Source: RHLJ01 sp965247355
GTDB taxonomy: Bacteria > Bacteroidota > Rhodothermia > Balneolales > Balneolaceae
Direction: 5' to 3'
NCBI GenBank assembly: GCA_965247355.1
Contig: OZ252011.1
Coordinates: 1,178,001 to 1,242,000 of the forward strand
Length of the DNA: 64,000 bases
Positions within the stretch are counted from its first letter, which is position 1; each line of letters begins with the position of its first letter. Of the stretch, positions 9,578 to 18,811 are shown in pieces. A model generated the notes under the pieces. The model saw only the letters and a list, made by a program, of their open reading frames with translations, was not told where the DNA came from and ran no database searches. The translations under genes and the position numbers were made by a program.

Positions 9578-10671
9578 ATGACTCTTTTGACTATTGCATA
9601 CTTGGAGCAGGACTTGCGGGTATTTCATTAGCTTATGAGCTTTCAAAAGAAAATGTCTCCATTTGTATCATTGACCCCGATGGGGTTGCTTCAGGAGCTT
9701 CAGGGACACCGCTGGGACTAGTTAATCCCGCAACTGGACGCTACGCCTCTCAATCCTGGGAAGCAAAACTCTGTTACGCTAAAATTTTGTCGAATCTTGA
9801 ACTGGTACAGAATACATCTCCTGTTCAGTTTTACAAACAAACGGGAGTTCTCCGCCCAGCAATGGAAGAAAAAATTGCCGGCAGAATGAAAGAGAATTTC
9901 ACATCTCAGGATTGGCCGGATGGCTGGATCGAGTGGAAAAATGAAAATGAGATACAAAAATTCCATCCTGGAATAACCTGCGTAGGAGGTGGCGTTTGGC
10001 TTCCCATTGGATTGACTGTAGATATTAGTACTTATTTAAAATCGTTTGCTGATTATCTTTCGTTAAAAGAAATTCATCAAATTTATAATGCAGAGTATTT
10101 AATAGAAAAGAGAAATGACTACTGGGAGTTAAACTTTACCAACTCAAACTCTATTAAAGTACAAAACCTTGTCTTTGCTACTGGATCTTCAACAATCAAA
10201 TCTGGTTTCTGGAAAGGCTTACCTGTCCATCCTGTCAAAGGTCAGCTTGCTGTGCTAGAGCCTGAATCACCCTTAAGTTTCAACCATGCGATTTCTGCAC
10301 GTGGTTATATGACTTCAATGAATCCAAATCAATTTGTTGTTGGTAGCACTTATGAACACTCCTTTGACCATGATAATACGGATCAGCAAGGGCTTGATTA
10401 TCTACTCGGACGATTTCGAAAAGTACTTCCAAACCTACACGACAATTCGAAAGTAGTTCATCAATGGGCCGGAATACGAGCTTCTACACCAAATCGAATG
10501 CCTATACTGGGTAAACATCCCTCCCACCAAAATATGTTCGTTTTTGCCGGCTTAGGATCTAAAGGATTGCTTTATTCAGCATATTTAGCAGAATGCATGA
10601 AAGAGTTTTTGGTGAATAATAAAGAGTTGCCTGAAGAAATAAGTATCAGCCGGCTGGAATTCACACCATAA
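9574..10671 (+). CDS. FAD-dependent amine oxidoreductase (DAO family, MnmC-C-domain-like)
   Basis: 365 residues. An N-terminal Rossmann dinucleotide motif GAGLAG (residues 11-16) is followed by a Glu/Asp at the strand end (IIDPDG). A second FAD contact near the C-terminus, RASTPNRMPILG ... GLGSKGL, closely resembles the C-terminal oxidase domain of the tRNA-modifying enzyme MnmC. The methyltransferase half of MnmC is absent. The ATG overlaps the pncA stop, so it is coupled with the NAD salvage genes. It could act in tRNA wobble-uridine modification or oxidise a small amino acid; the sequence does not decide. Confidence 0.75.
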   Translation: MNDSFDYCILGAGLAGISLAYELSKENVSICIIDPDGVASGASGTPLGLVNPATGRYASQSWEAKLCYAKILSNLELVQNTSPVQFYKQTGVLRPAMEEKIAGRMKENFTSQDWPDGWIEWKNENEIQKFHPGITCVGGGVWLPIGLTVDISTYLKSFADYLSLKEIHQIYNAEYLIEKRNDYWELNFTNSNSIKVQNLVFATGSSTIKSGFWKGLPVHPVKGQLAVLEPESPLSFNHAISARGYMTSMNPNQFVVGSTYEHSFDHDNTDQQGLDYLLGRFRKVLPNLHDNSKVVHQWAGIRASTPNRMPILGKHPSHQNMFVFAGLGSKGLLYSAYLAECMKEFLVNNKELPEEISISRLEFTP

Positions 10672-10673
10672 AA

Positions 10674-10702
10674 AAACCTCATGCAGAAACTACATGAGGT
10701 TT
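10674..10702. terminator. Bidirectional terminator between convergent genes
   Basis: Perfect arms AAACCTCATG (10674-10683) and CATGAGGTTT (10693-10702) enclose a nine-base loop, with A-run on one side and T-rich bases on the other. It lies between the convergent oxidoreductase gene and the outer-membrane protein gene. Confidence 0.8.
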
Positions 10703-10725
10703 AAAATTATTCAGTCAAATGGAAA

Positions 10726-12243
10726 CTAGAATCGGAATACCAATCCACTCCAAGCAACTGTGGCTGAACTACCATTTTCGGCAGAATTTGCAACTGTTGA
10801 TACTGCAACGGTAAACTCAAAGAATCGGAAATCAAGACCCGCTCCGAAAGAGTACGCTGTTGAAGAATAGCCACCTAATCGGGTACCCACTCGTATAGGG
10901 ATAAAGTTAAGGAATCTATACTCAGCTCCTAAAGTAAGTACACTTCGCTCACTATTTGTTCCCAGATCATTAAAGCCAAAGCCATAATCCAGAGTAGTAG
11001 TTAGTTTACCTAATGTGAGTGCAGCTCCAAAATTATACATTCCCGGAAGACTGTATTTTTGAGCTCCTACTGATTCTGAAGAAAAACCACCATATACATC
11101 GTTCTGTAGACTATCAGCAAGGTCTTCGAAATAATCGCCTGGCGTTTTATCACCAACATCCCCATCAATATTAGCAATACCTGCGGCAGTAACACGCGAT
11201 GGGTTTTCATCATAACTAATACTACCCATATCAGTAATAGACATTGCAACTCTTAAAACTTGTTTATTGCCCAAAAGTCCAAGAGCTGGAATGGATACAT
11301 CGATTTCTGCAGTAACTCCAAGATCAAGCCCAAAACCTGATCCTAAAGAACCCGCATCAGAACCGTCATAGTCAAGAAAGTCATCTAATTTAGCATCCGT
11401 ATCTAATTCACGAGCTGCTGCATAATCAGATAGTTGTTCTGACAAATCACCATAACTATAGAGCGAATACTGGAAATCATGCATAATTCCACCTTCGCTG
11501 GATCCTGTCACAGGATTAACTGTTAACGTAGAAGTAAAATCCAGTTCTGTTGATTGTATTCCAACAAGATATTTAGGAGCAGCTCCTGCATAAAGTTTTA
11601 TACCATTTATAAACGGAAGTTTTTCAATCAAACCCGTTAAAGGTATTGGCAACTCCATTGCATATCCAAAAGAAAAAGAAGCGTAGGATAGTGTTCTGGA
11701 ATTAAAGTTAACAGGAACGCCCGAACCTCCGAACTGATCGGAATCAAAACCATAAAATGCGAGCTCCATTAACCCCTTATTTAAAGTGAGATCCTGAGTT
11801 GTACGCACTCTTGATGCAAAACTGAATGCCATCTTATTTCCACGGTTTGAAAACCCTAGAGGAACCACGGAGAATGTAGCAGCCAGATCACGTGTGTTAT
11901 TTTGATCAGCTCCAAACCAATCATTTAACATATCAACCCGGGTTTGCCCATTGATGGTTAGTCCCTTTGTTAAATACCGATCATATACATCTAAATTGAG
12001 GAAAGTTCCTCCCGCTCTGAACCCAATACCACCAACAAGACCAATGCTTCGCTTTGGTTTCCTGCCGGTATTGTCAATCATGAGATTTGCAGGATTCAGG
12101 AAATTAGCATGGTATCCATCTACAAATGCGGTTCCACCACCACCCATTCCAAGGGTGGCTGAACTATAGTGCCTACTTTGAGCTACTAATGAAGCAGCTG
12201 CAAGTGAAAAACAAATCGTAAAAATGAGTCTTAAATTTTTCAT
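10726..12243 (-). CDS. Outer-membrane beta-barrel protein, DUF5723-like
   Basis: 505 residues with a signal peptide ending near LVAQS. The start of the mature protein (ATLGMGGGGTAFVDGYHANFLNPANL) resembles the beta-barrel proteins grouped as DUF5723 and, more loosely, FadL/PorV-like barrels. Alternating aromatic strands follow, and the chain ends in a C-terminal Phe (LVFRF), which is typical of barrels inserted by the BAM complex. It follows the large lipoprotein gene with a 12-base gap, so the two are co-transcribed and may work together at the outer membrane. The specific function is unknown. Confidence 0.75.
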   Translation of the reverse strand: MKNLRLIFTICFSLAAASLVAQSRHYSSATLGMGGGGTAFVDGYHANFLNPANLMIDNTGRKPKRSIGLVGGIGFRAGGTFLNLDVYDRYLTKGLTINGQTRVDMLNDWFGADQNNTRDLAATFSVVPLGFSNRGNKMAFSFASRVRTTQDLTLNKGLMELAFYGFDSDQFGGSGVPVNFNSRTLSYASFSFGYAMELPIPLTGLIEKLPFINGIKLYAGAAPKYLVGIQSTELDFTSTLTVNPVTGSSEGGIMHDFQYSLYSYGDLSEQLSDYAAARELDTDAKLDDFLDYDGSDAGSLGSGFGLDLGVTAEIDVSIPALGLLGNKQVLRVAMSITDMGSISYDENPSRVTAAGIANIDGDVGDKTPGDYFEDLADSLQNDVYGGFSSESVGAQKYSLPGMYNFGAALTLGKLTTTLDYGFGFNDLGTNSERSVLTLGAEYRFLNFIPIRVGTRLGGYSSTAYSFGAGLDFRFFEFTVAVSTVANSAENGSSATVAWSGLVFRF

Positions 12244-12255
12244 TATTCTGCTTCC

Positions 12256-14577
12256 TTAATCTAAGTTTACTGCGTTTTCGATACTAATTCTGGCGCTAAC
12301 GCTCAAGCGTATTGCGTCTGTGGCTTTGAACTTAACCTCTTCATTTTGGCTTGTTCTCAGGTTCGATTCAATTATTATCGAAGCTGTTCGATAGAGTTCA
12401 CTTAACTGTTCATCGGTTAAAGCAATCGAAATATTTCCCGAAGAAGGGGACTCAGCAAAGCGGGTAATTTCATTAACTATTGCTCCCGTCAGGTCATATT
12501 GACCTCCTGTTGGAGCATCTTGTGGTAAAGTGGTTACCACTTCCCCATTTTCATCCAAAAAGGTAAGGCTCAAACTGAATCCAAGTGGTAAGCCATTCTC
12601 ATAGTTAAGTAACAGTAATCCCTCTGTAAAATTGGAATCGTCTTCAGGAGTTGGCAATTCCTGGAGATCTGTTGTTTGCGTTGTATCTGTAAAGATTGTT
12701 TCTTCGGTAGTCCTGAAAGCCAGTGGTAAATTGATACTGAATTTTGGATCGAAATCAAGAGGAGTTGCTATCGTTGCTTCAGCTCCGTCTTCGTTAACAA
12801 CTGCTTTCCCAATAAACCTGATTTCACTGGGTAGGTTATTCAGAAATTCATTTACTGTAGAGTTTGTCGAATCAAATACCAATGAGAACATTTGCAGACC
12901 CGAGTTACTTGTTTCCAGTTCAAACTTAATTAATGAATCTGCGGGTATTTGAACTCCGTTTACATTTAAACCATCAATAGGATCAGTAGAAAACACTTCT
13001 GCATTCGTACCGTCTTTTCCACTTAAGTAAACTTCCTCGCCATCTCCGTTAACTCCTAAGAAAGCACCATATATTGCTGTTGGAACACCAATGTTCGATT
13101 CATAATTGATACTAAGCGAAGCCTGTGTAAATTCTAATCCACTAATCTGTGATGATAAATCTTCCAATCCATCAATTTCAATGATTTCAGCTTCTGTTTC
13201 ATTAAAGAGATCAAGAACGTCATCTCCATTTGCCGGATCGTCATCACCTAAAATTACATTTTGAGCAACTATCTCACCGAATGCTTCTGCAATCACCAAA
13301 TTATTGATTGATACAGCAGAACTAATTTCATCATTCTCATTTATGACACGGGTTTGATCTCCAGGAGCTGCATCCTGAGTATTCTCAGTTATTGCATAAA
13401 TATTATATTCAATTTCATTGTTCAGAGCGTATAACCTGAATCCAGTCAGATCTCTGTCCTTAGCAGGAGAAGTTGAGCTTCTTAGAATTTGATCAAAGCC
13501 TGGTATGTATCTTATTCTCAGTGAATCGCCAGGTAAGTAATTAGGACCTCTTCTTATATTTGGAAATGAAATGATCAGTGAATCGATCGTAAGATCAAGA
13601 CCATTTACAATAGGATCTATATTAATAATACCAGATTCTAATTCTACATAATGAGATGGATCTGAGAAAATAAACTCAGTTGCATCGAAAGTAGTGGTAT
13701 TGCTAGTTGAAAAATCCTGACTTTCAAGCGCTGCTGTAACCTGAGAAGCAAAAAGATTATTACCCTCAGCCGAAACAACAACCAAAGAAACAGGTGTTCT
13801 TTGGAATTCCTGATAGTCTGGACTTGCCGGGTTTACAGAAGATGTCCAGGTAATGGAAACTCGTACCTGAGGGTTGGCAAGTTGATCTCCATTATTAAAA
13901 GGTAAGCTTACAGTTGCGCTTTCATTATCATTTAAAGCTCCAGTTCCATCATTAATAAGATCAATTTCATCTCCTCCTATGTTTGGATTTGGATCAGAAA
14001 CTAAGGTTACTGAAATATTATCCAGATTATATCCCAGATTATTCTCCAGAACAATATCAAGTGATCCTCTCTTAAACGTTGCACTTTCAAAAAAGTCTGT
14101 ATTTAAATCAATGGTAACACTCGGTGATACCGTCTGTGGAGGTACAGGATCACCATCTGATACGGTACCTGCCCCAATTCCAGTTAAATCCTCGAAATTA
14201 GCTTCACCAAGATTTCCGTCGCTGGAAGAGAAACTTGCAAGTTCAAGCTCTCCAACCTGAGAATTGAAACTAGTTTCATCGGTACTAATCTCCGGGATAG
14301 CATCGTTCAAATCCCCGAAATCAAAATCTTCTTCTTTTGATATACTGATTAGACTACTTGTTGGGTCTAAAGTGAAAAGCGAATCGAATTCACTTTTGGT
14401 AGTATCTATCAGTACTTCTACTGATCCACCCCCACCTAAGAACTGAAACTCTTTGTCGATCAGTATAGGCGCTTCTATTGTATGAGATGTGGTAAAATCT
14501 GGTTTTTTAGGAATCTCACAGCCTGTAAGCAGGATAAGAGCGAATCCCCAGATTGTTAACAGCTTTAAATTACGCAT
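12256..14577 (-). CDS. Large acidic lipoprotein of unknown function
   Basis: 773 residues. The signal peptide ends in lipobox LLTGC (Cys near residue 20). The mature protein is rich in Asp, Glu, Ser and Thr and looks beta-structured throughout, with no recognised domain. I see no sorting domain. The acidic composition fits a surface or periplasmic protein of a marine or halophilic bacterium. It is the first gene of a two-gene operon with the barrel protein downstream, which suggests a lipoprotein-barrel pair. The start is supported by the signal peptide immediately at the N-terminus. Confidence 0.65.
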   Translation of the reverse strand: MRNLKLLTIWGFALILLTGCEIPKKPDFTTSHTIEAPILIDKEFQFLGGGGSVEVLIDTTKSEFDSLFTLDPTSSLISISKEEDFDFGDLNDAIPEISTDETSFNSQVGELELASFSSSDGNLGEANFEDLTGIGAGTVSDGDPVPPQTVSPSVTIDLNTDFFESATFKRGSLDIVLENNLGYNLDNISVTLVSDPNPNIGGDEIDLINDGTGALNDNESATVSLPFNNGDQLANPQVRVSITWTSSVNPASPDYQEFQRTPVSLVVVSAEGNNLFASQVTAALESQDFSTSNTTTFDATEFIFSDPSHYVELESGIINIDPIVNGLDLTIDSLIISFPNIRRGPNYLPGDSLRIRYIPGFDQILRSSTSPAKDRDLTGFRLYALNNEIEYNIYAITENTQDAAPGDQTRVINENDEISSAVSINNLVIAEAFGEIVAQNVILGDDDPANGDDVLDLFNETEAEIIEIDGLEDLSSQISGLEFTQASLSINYESNIGVPTAIYGAFLGVNGDGEEVYLSGKDGTNAEVFSTDPIDGLNVNGVQIPADSLIKFELETSNSGLQMFSLVFDSTNSTVNEFLNNLPSEIRFIGKAVVNEDGAEATIATPLDFDPKFSINLPLAFRTTEETIFTDTTQTTDLQELPTPEDDSNFTEGLLLLNYENGLPLGFSLSLTFLDENGEVVTTLPQDAPTGGQYDLTGAIVNEITRFAESPSSGNISIALTDEQLSELYRTASIIIESNLRTSQNEEVKFKATDAIRLSVSARISIENAVNLD

Positions 14578-14658
14578 CTGTTATAAATTTGAGTTTATTG
14601 ATTGAATCCGGTATTCAGTTATTGTTACTCGAAAAACCTAAGAAAGGAAAGTCTGAAA

Positions 14659-14666
14659 CAAAATTA
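14659..14666 (-). promoter_or_regulatory. -7 promoter element for the lipoprotein/barrel operon
   Basis: Minus-strand bases TAATTTTG match TAnnTTTG at 8/8, about 82 bases upstream of the ATG at 14577. No convincing -33 element was found. The rest of the 14578-14793 gap is AT-rich with no other visible feature. Confidence 0.3.
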
Positions 14667-14793
14667 AATTAAAGTAATAGTAGTACCCGTGAACCTTACA
14701 CCGTCTTGATTTATTATTGTGGAAATTATTAAATAAAACTTAAAGACAGTAATTTTTTTGCATTAAGATTAATAGAAGAATAGTAAAAAAGAG

Positions 14794-14881
14794 CGGAGAG
14801 GGAGGGATTCGAACCCTCGGTACCCTTGTGAGGCACACACGCTTTCCAGGCGAGCCCGTTCGACCGCTCCGGCACCTCTCC
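14794..14881 (-). tRNA. tRNA-Ser(GGA)
   Basis: Reads on the minus strand as a class II tRNA of 88 bases. The acceptor arm GGAGAGG pairs with CCTCTCC, the D-arm contains GGTCGAACGGG, and the anticodon loop CTGGAAA has anticodon GGA at 14847-14845. A long variable arm (GTGCCTCACAAGGGTAC region) and T-arm GAGGGTTCGAATCCCTC follow. The discriminator is G and CCA is not encoded. The anticodon stem CTCGC/GCGTG has one U-U mismatch at its second pair. The anticodon reads UCC and UCU serine codons. Confidence 0.95.
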
Positions 14882-14934
14882 GTTGAATAACAATAGGGCG
14901 GCAAAGATAGAACTATTCCGATCCCTTAGCAACG

Positions 14935-15618
14935 TTAAAAGCCAAAAGTAAATACTTCTTGTATATACGCTCCCACCCTCTGTCCATCATCCGTAGCTGG
15001 GCGAAATCTCCATTGGTAAGCGGCCTCTAAAGTAGCTTCCAAAAGTCCATAATCAATATCATCTACTACTTTATAATTTTTTCCATCCTCTTCATATAAA
15101 CGAATTTCTGCTATATATGCTTCTTTGACATCACCATTTGAGAGCACGGTAAAATTTACAGCAATTACCGCTTTAATATTTGCCTGCTTAGCTTCATCAG
15201 GAATCACAGGTTCCACAATTCTAACTACTCTTGGTGGTCGATCAGGGTTACCAGATATTACCTCTTCATCTCCTCTTTGCCCGGTTGTAATCGATTCACT
15301 TAAGGGATCAGTATTTAATAAATCGTCCATCTCAGGGAATTCAAGAATATCCTCTTCAATTACATTATCATTTGGAACAGGGATAGGAACCTGAGGTTTT
15401 GGAGGAGATGCGGGAGCATTGGCTTGCCGGGTTACTATCATCTCTTCAACAATTATTGCTTCCTTTTCGAATCGATCAAACACGGGGCGATCGTATTTAC
15501 TTTCCGGCCAGAATTTAAAAACTGAAATGAGAATTAATTGTGCTACAATAATTGCCCCCATTACCCTGTGATGGTAATGTGATGTCGAGAGTATGGTATC
15601 AATAGTTTGTTTACTCAA
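14935..15618 (-). CDS. TonB-family energy transducer protein
   Basis: 227 residues: an N-terminal membrane helix near residues 19-36 (VMGAIIVAQLILISVFKF), a Pro-rich linker (ASPPKPQVPIPVPN), and a C-terminal TonB domain with the usual ending (LEATLEAAYQWRFRPATDDGQ, then VFTFGF). TonB proteins carry proton-motive energy from ExbB/ExbD to outer-membrane receptors. Translation appears to start at TTG (15618), which overlaps the plsC stop as TTGA; the next Met would remove the start of the membrane helix. No exbB/exbD is in the window, so the partner is elsewhere. Confidence 0.85.
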   Translation of the reverse strand: MSKQTIDTILSTSHYHHRVMGAIIVAQLILISVFKFWPESKYDRPVFDRFEKEAIIVEEMIVTRQANAPASPPKPQVPIPVPNDNVIEEDILEFPEMDDLLNTDPLSESITTGQRGDEEVISGNPDRPPRVVRIVEPVIPDEAKQANIKAVIAVNFTVLSNGDVKEAYIAEIRLYEEDGKNYKVVDDIDYGLLEATLEAAYQWRFRPATDDGQRVGAYIQEVFTFGF

Positions 15619-16343
15619 GAATTCCTAAGTCGCTGTTGCTCTTCAATTATCTTATCTCTGGCATACGTTTTTAAATCACTCATATTGTCAAAACGGTTTA
15701 CCTCAATAGGGTCAAGTACAGAAATGTTTAAACTACCTTTTGGAGATAACAACTTAGAACCTGATTTTAAAATCCGATATGGTCCATCAACCACAATAGG
15801 TTGTAAACTAAAACCATGTTCTTTTGCCAGTAAAAAAGCACCATTTTTAAAAGATTGGATTTCCCCATCCAACGAACGTGTTCCTTCAGGAAAAATCATA
15901 ACAGGTACTAAATCTTTAAGCGGCTGAATTAAATTCGATAATTTTTTCATGGCTGATTTACTGGATCGGTTAATCGTTAACTGCCCTGTTAACTTAACCA
16001 TCCACCCCATCACCGGGATATAAGTCATGCTATGTTTAACCACCCATTTCATTCTCCATGGTAACTCATAGAGTAATGGGATGTCAATAAAACTTTCATG
16101 ATTTGCAATAAATATAGTGGGTTTAGACCGATCATATTTCTCCTGTCCGGTAACTTTTATCTTCCACCCTGGACTTAATCGCACCATTAAGGCGGCCATT
16201 ACTCCTAGTACTTTGTTAGGAATTCTACGGTACTTATCAAATGGGAATGTGAATAGAAAAGTGATCGAAATAAGAAGAAAAAAAACAAGAAACAGGACTA
16301 CATAACATGTCCATACATAAATACTAAATAAAATTCTGCTCAT
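15615..16343 (-). CDS. plsC: 1-acyl-sn-glycerol-3-phosphate acyltransferase
   Basis: 242 residues. An N-terminal membrane helix (residues 10-33) is followed by the acyltransferase motifs: NHESFID with catalytic H82 and D87 (HX4D), and FPEGTRS (151-157), which binds the glycerol phosphate. The enzyme adds the second acyl chain to lysophosphatidate to form phosphatidate in phospholipid synthesis at the inner membrane. Its start overlaps the murQ stop by one base (TAATG), and its stop overlaps the tonB start. Other lysophospholipid acyltransferases share these motifs, so the exact acceptor is inferred. Confidence 0.9.
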   Translation of the reverse strand: MSRILFSIYVWTCYVVLFLVFFLLISITFLFTFPFDKYRRIPNKVLGVMAALMVRLSPGWKIKVTGQEKYDRSKPTIFIANHESFIDIPLLYELPWRMKWVVKHSMTYIPVMGWMVKLTGQLTINRSSKSAMKKLSNLIQPLKDLVPVMIFPEGTRSLDGEIQSFKNGAFLLAKEHGFSLQPIVVDGPYRILKSGSKLLSPKGSLNISVLDPIEVNRFDNMSDLKTYARDKIIEEQQRLRNS

Positions 16344-17269
16344 TACTCTGCATGCTGAAGGGCTCTTCTAATAAACCCGTTGTTCTCTTTTAACAATTTG
16401 GATGCTTTTGCTTTGGATACTTTTAATAATGCCATAACCAATGCCGTTTTAACATGACCTCCTGATGAAGAAAGTAGTTCTTCAGATTCCTCGTAAGATA
16501 CATTACCAAAACTCATGATAATTCGTTTGGCACGCTCTTCTAATTTTTTATTTGATAGTTTCAAATCTACCATCACATTCTCCAGAACTTTTCCCTGCCT
16601 GATAAAAGCACCAGTTGTAATCATATTCAAAACCATTTTTTGTGCCGTACCACTTTTTAAACGCGTACTTCCCATAATCACTTCCGGCCCAACTGGTACA
16701 TCAATAATAATATCTGCAGAAATGGAAAGCTGAGACTCAGGTACTGTAGTAACAAATATGGTTTTTATTCCTAGTTCCTTTGCTTTCTTGATAGCCCCTA
16801 AAACATAGGGTGTTCGACCACTTGCTGCTAATCCACATACAACATCAATACTGGTAGCTTTAGTCTTCATCAAATCATCAGCACCAATTTTCTCAGAATC
16901 TTCAGCACCTTCCTGAGCTACAAACATGGCCTCCTTCCCTCCTGCTATCATTCCCTGAACCTGTTCAGGTTTAGTACCAAAGGTAGGGGGACATTCGGCT
17001 GCATCTAGTACTCCTAATCTACCGCTTGTTCCGGCTCCGAAATAAAGCAACCGCCCTCCTAACGCAATGCTTTCACTAACCAGTTCAATGGCTTCAGCAA
17101 TCTCTTTTATTTTTATCTTAACCTGAATTGCCACATTTTGATCCTCCAGGTTCATCAAAGTTGCAATTTCTAATGGATTAGCAAGATCAATTTCACTTGA
17201 TGCGGGATTTCTCTTTTCTGTATCAAGCTGATTCAGTGCTTCGAATAGCTCTTTTTTTGGTGATGTCAT
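16343..17269 (-). CDS. murQ: N-acetylmuramic acid 6-phosphate etherase
   Basis: 308 residues from the ATG at 17269, close to the usual size of about 300. The SIS-fold sugar-phosphate site is clear (LYFGAGTSGRLGVLDAAECP, then GLAASGRTPYVLGA), as is VGPEVIMGSTRLKSGTAQK, a MurQ signature. The enzyme removes the lactyl ether from MurNAc-6-phosphate during recycling of cell-wall fragments. A longer reading frame begins 45 bases upstream inside accC, but the start one base after the accC stop (TGA, T, ATG) is more likely. No MurNAc transporter or kinase is adjacent. Confidence 0.93.
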   Translation of the reverse strand: MTSPKKELFEALNQLDTEKRNPASSEIDLANPLEIATLMNLEDQNVAIQVKIKIKEIAEAIELVSESIALGGRLLYFGAGTSGRLGVLDAAECPPTFGTKPEQVQGMIAGGKEAMFVAQEGAEDSEKIGADDLMKTKATSIDVVCGLAASGRTPYVLGAIKKAKELGIKTIFVTTVPESQLSISADIIIDVPVGPEVIMGSTRLKSGTAQKMVLNMITTGAFIRQGKVLENVMVDLKLSNKKLEERAKRIIMSFGNVSYEESEELLSSSGGHVKTALVMALLKVSKAKASKLLKENNGFIRRALQHAE

Positions 17270-17270
17270 A

Positions 17271-18755
17271 TCAACGCCGGTTACTCCACCAAGCTGATTC
17301 CTGCACTCCAGCAATTTCTACACCATGTTGATCGGCCTCTTCATTCTCTTTTAATAAAGCTGCAGCTAACGCAATGATTTCTTTGGGAGCTCCCTGACTT
17401 AACTTTTTTGCATCGAAGTGATCCTTAACAAAATGGGTATCGTATCTACCCGAAATGAATGAATCGTGCGTAAGTGTATATTCACAAAATGGAATAGTAG
17501 TTTTGCAACCCGCTATTTCATATTCCTGTAAGGCTCGGAGCATTTTTTTTCTGGAATCCTCACGATCAAGTCCATATACCGTCAATTTAGATATCATTGG
17601 ATCGTAATTAATGGTCACTGACTGCCCTTCCTCAACTCCTGCATCTACCCGCACACCAGTGCCCGATGGAATCCTGTGTTTCTTCAAAAGTCCTGTACTG
17701 GGAAGAAAGTTATTCTCAGGATCTTCAGCATAAATTCTGCATTCAATAGCATGTCCTTTTTTGCTGATATCTTCCTGCGTAAAAGGAAGCTCTTTCCCTT
17801 CAGCAACAGCAATTTGAGCTGCAACCAAATCTATACCGGAAATCATCTCAGTGACCGGATGCTCTACCTGAAGACGTGTATTCATTTCCAGAAAGTAGAA
17901 ATTCATGTGTTTATCTACCAAAAACTCAATAGTTCCTGCGCCAACATAGTCGCACGATTTCGCCGCCTTAATCGCAGCCTTAGCCATTTCAGCGCGTAAC
18001 TCATCAGTTAGTAAAGTGCTTGGGGCTTCCTCAATTACTTTTTGGTGGCGACGCTGAATTGAACATTCACGATCAAATACATGTACTACATTGCCGTGAG
18101 TATCCGCCATGATTTGGAACTCGATATGCCGGGGCTCCTCCAGGTACTTTTCTATATATACTCTATCATCCCCAAATGCATTTTTTGCCTCAGATTTTGC
18201 TGCTTTGATACTCGAGACGAATTCTGATTCATCATAAACAATACGCATTCCCTTTCCACCACCGCCAGCGGAAGCTTTAATCAAGATTGGGAACCCAACA
18301 TCTTCAGCTACTTCCCGGGCTTCTTCAATACTTTCAAGCGTACTCTTTAATCCTGGAGGAGTTGGTATTCCAAATTCGGTAACCAATTCTCTTGCGGAAG
18401 TTTTATCGCCCATCAACCGAATAGCCTTTGCTTCAGGGCCAATAAATATGATTCCCTCTTCTTTACAACGCTCAGCAAATTCCGCATTCTCACTCAGGAA
18501 TCCGTATCCGGGATGTACAGCATCAGCACCCGTTTCCTTAACTGCATTTATAATTTTGTCCATTACTAAATAACTCTCAGAGGAAGCAGCTTCACCAATA
18601 AAAACTGATTCGTCGGCTAGTTGAACATGTGGAGAAAACTCATCGGGACGTGAATAAACAGCAACACTCTTAATATTAAGTTCACGACAAGTATGTATTA
18701 CCCTAACAGCAATTTCTCCCCTGTTTGCGATAAGGATTTTTTTGATTTGAGCCAT
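17271..18755 (-). CDS. accC: Biotin carboxylase subunit of an acyl-CoA or acetyl-CoA carboxylase
   Basis: 494 residues. The biotin carboxylase N-terminal domain (KKILIANRGEIAVRVI) is followed by the ATP-grasp domain (GGGGKGMRIVYDE near 165; EMNTRLQVEHPVTE near 290) and the C-terminal domain (IECRIYAEDPENNFLPSTG). It carboxylates biotin using ATP and bicarbonate. The protein is about 40 residues longer than E. coli AccC, with a polar tail and no biotinyl MKM motif, so a separate biotin carrier is needed and is not in this window. It may serve acetyl-CoA or propionyl-CoA carboxylase. A ribosome site AAAGGA lies five bases before the ATG. Confidence 0.88.
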   Translation of the reverse strand: MAQIKKILIANRGEIAVRVIHTCRELNIKSVAVYSRPDEFSPHVQLADESVFIGEAASSESYLVMDKIINAVKETGADAVHPGYGFLSENAEFAERCKEEGIIFIGPEAKAIRLMGDKTSARELVTEFGIPTPPGLKSTLESIEEAREVAEDVGFPILIKASAGGGGKGMRIVYDESEFVSSIKAAKSEAKNAFGDDRVYIEKYLEEPRHIEFQIMADTHGNVVHVFDRECSIQRRHQKVIEEAPSTLLTDELRAEMAKAAIKAAKSCDYVGAGTIEFLVDKHMNFYFLEMNTRLQVEHPVTEMISGIDLVAAQIAVAEGKELPFTQEDISKKGHAIECRIYAEDPENNFLPSTGLLKKHRIPSGTGVRVDAGVEEGQSVTINYDPMISKLTVYGLDREDSRKKMLRALQEYEIAGCKTTIPFCEYTLTHDSFISGRYDTHFVKDHFDAKKLSQGAPKEIIALAAALLKENEEADQHGVEIAGVQESAWWSNRR

Positions 18756-18811
18756 AGTGATCCTTTTCTTGGAAAGTAAAAATTTATGGCTTCTTTCTCT
18801 ACCAGTTTATT

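Noticed and set aside
14729..14932. Reading frame crossing the tRNA gene
   Set aside because: It covers the whole tRNA-Ser, which is clearly the real gene; the peptide shows the tRNA sequence translated.
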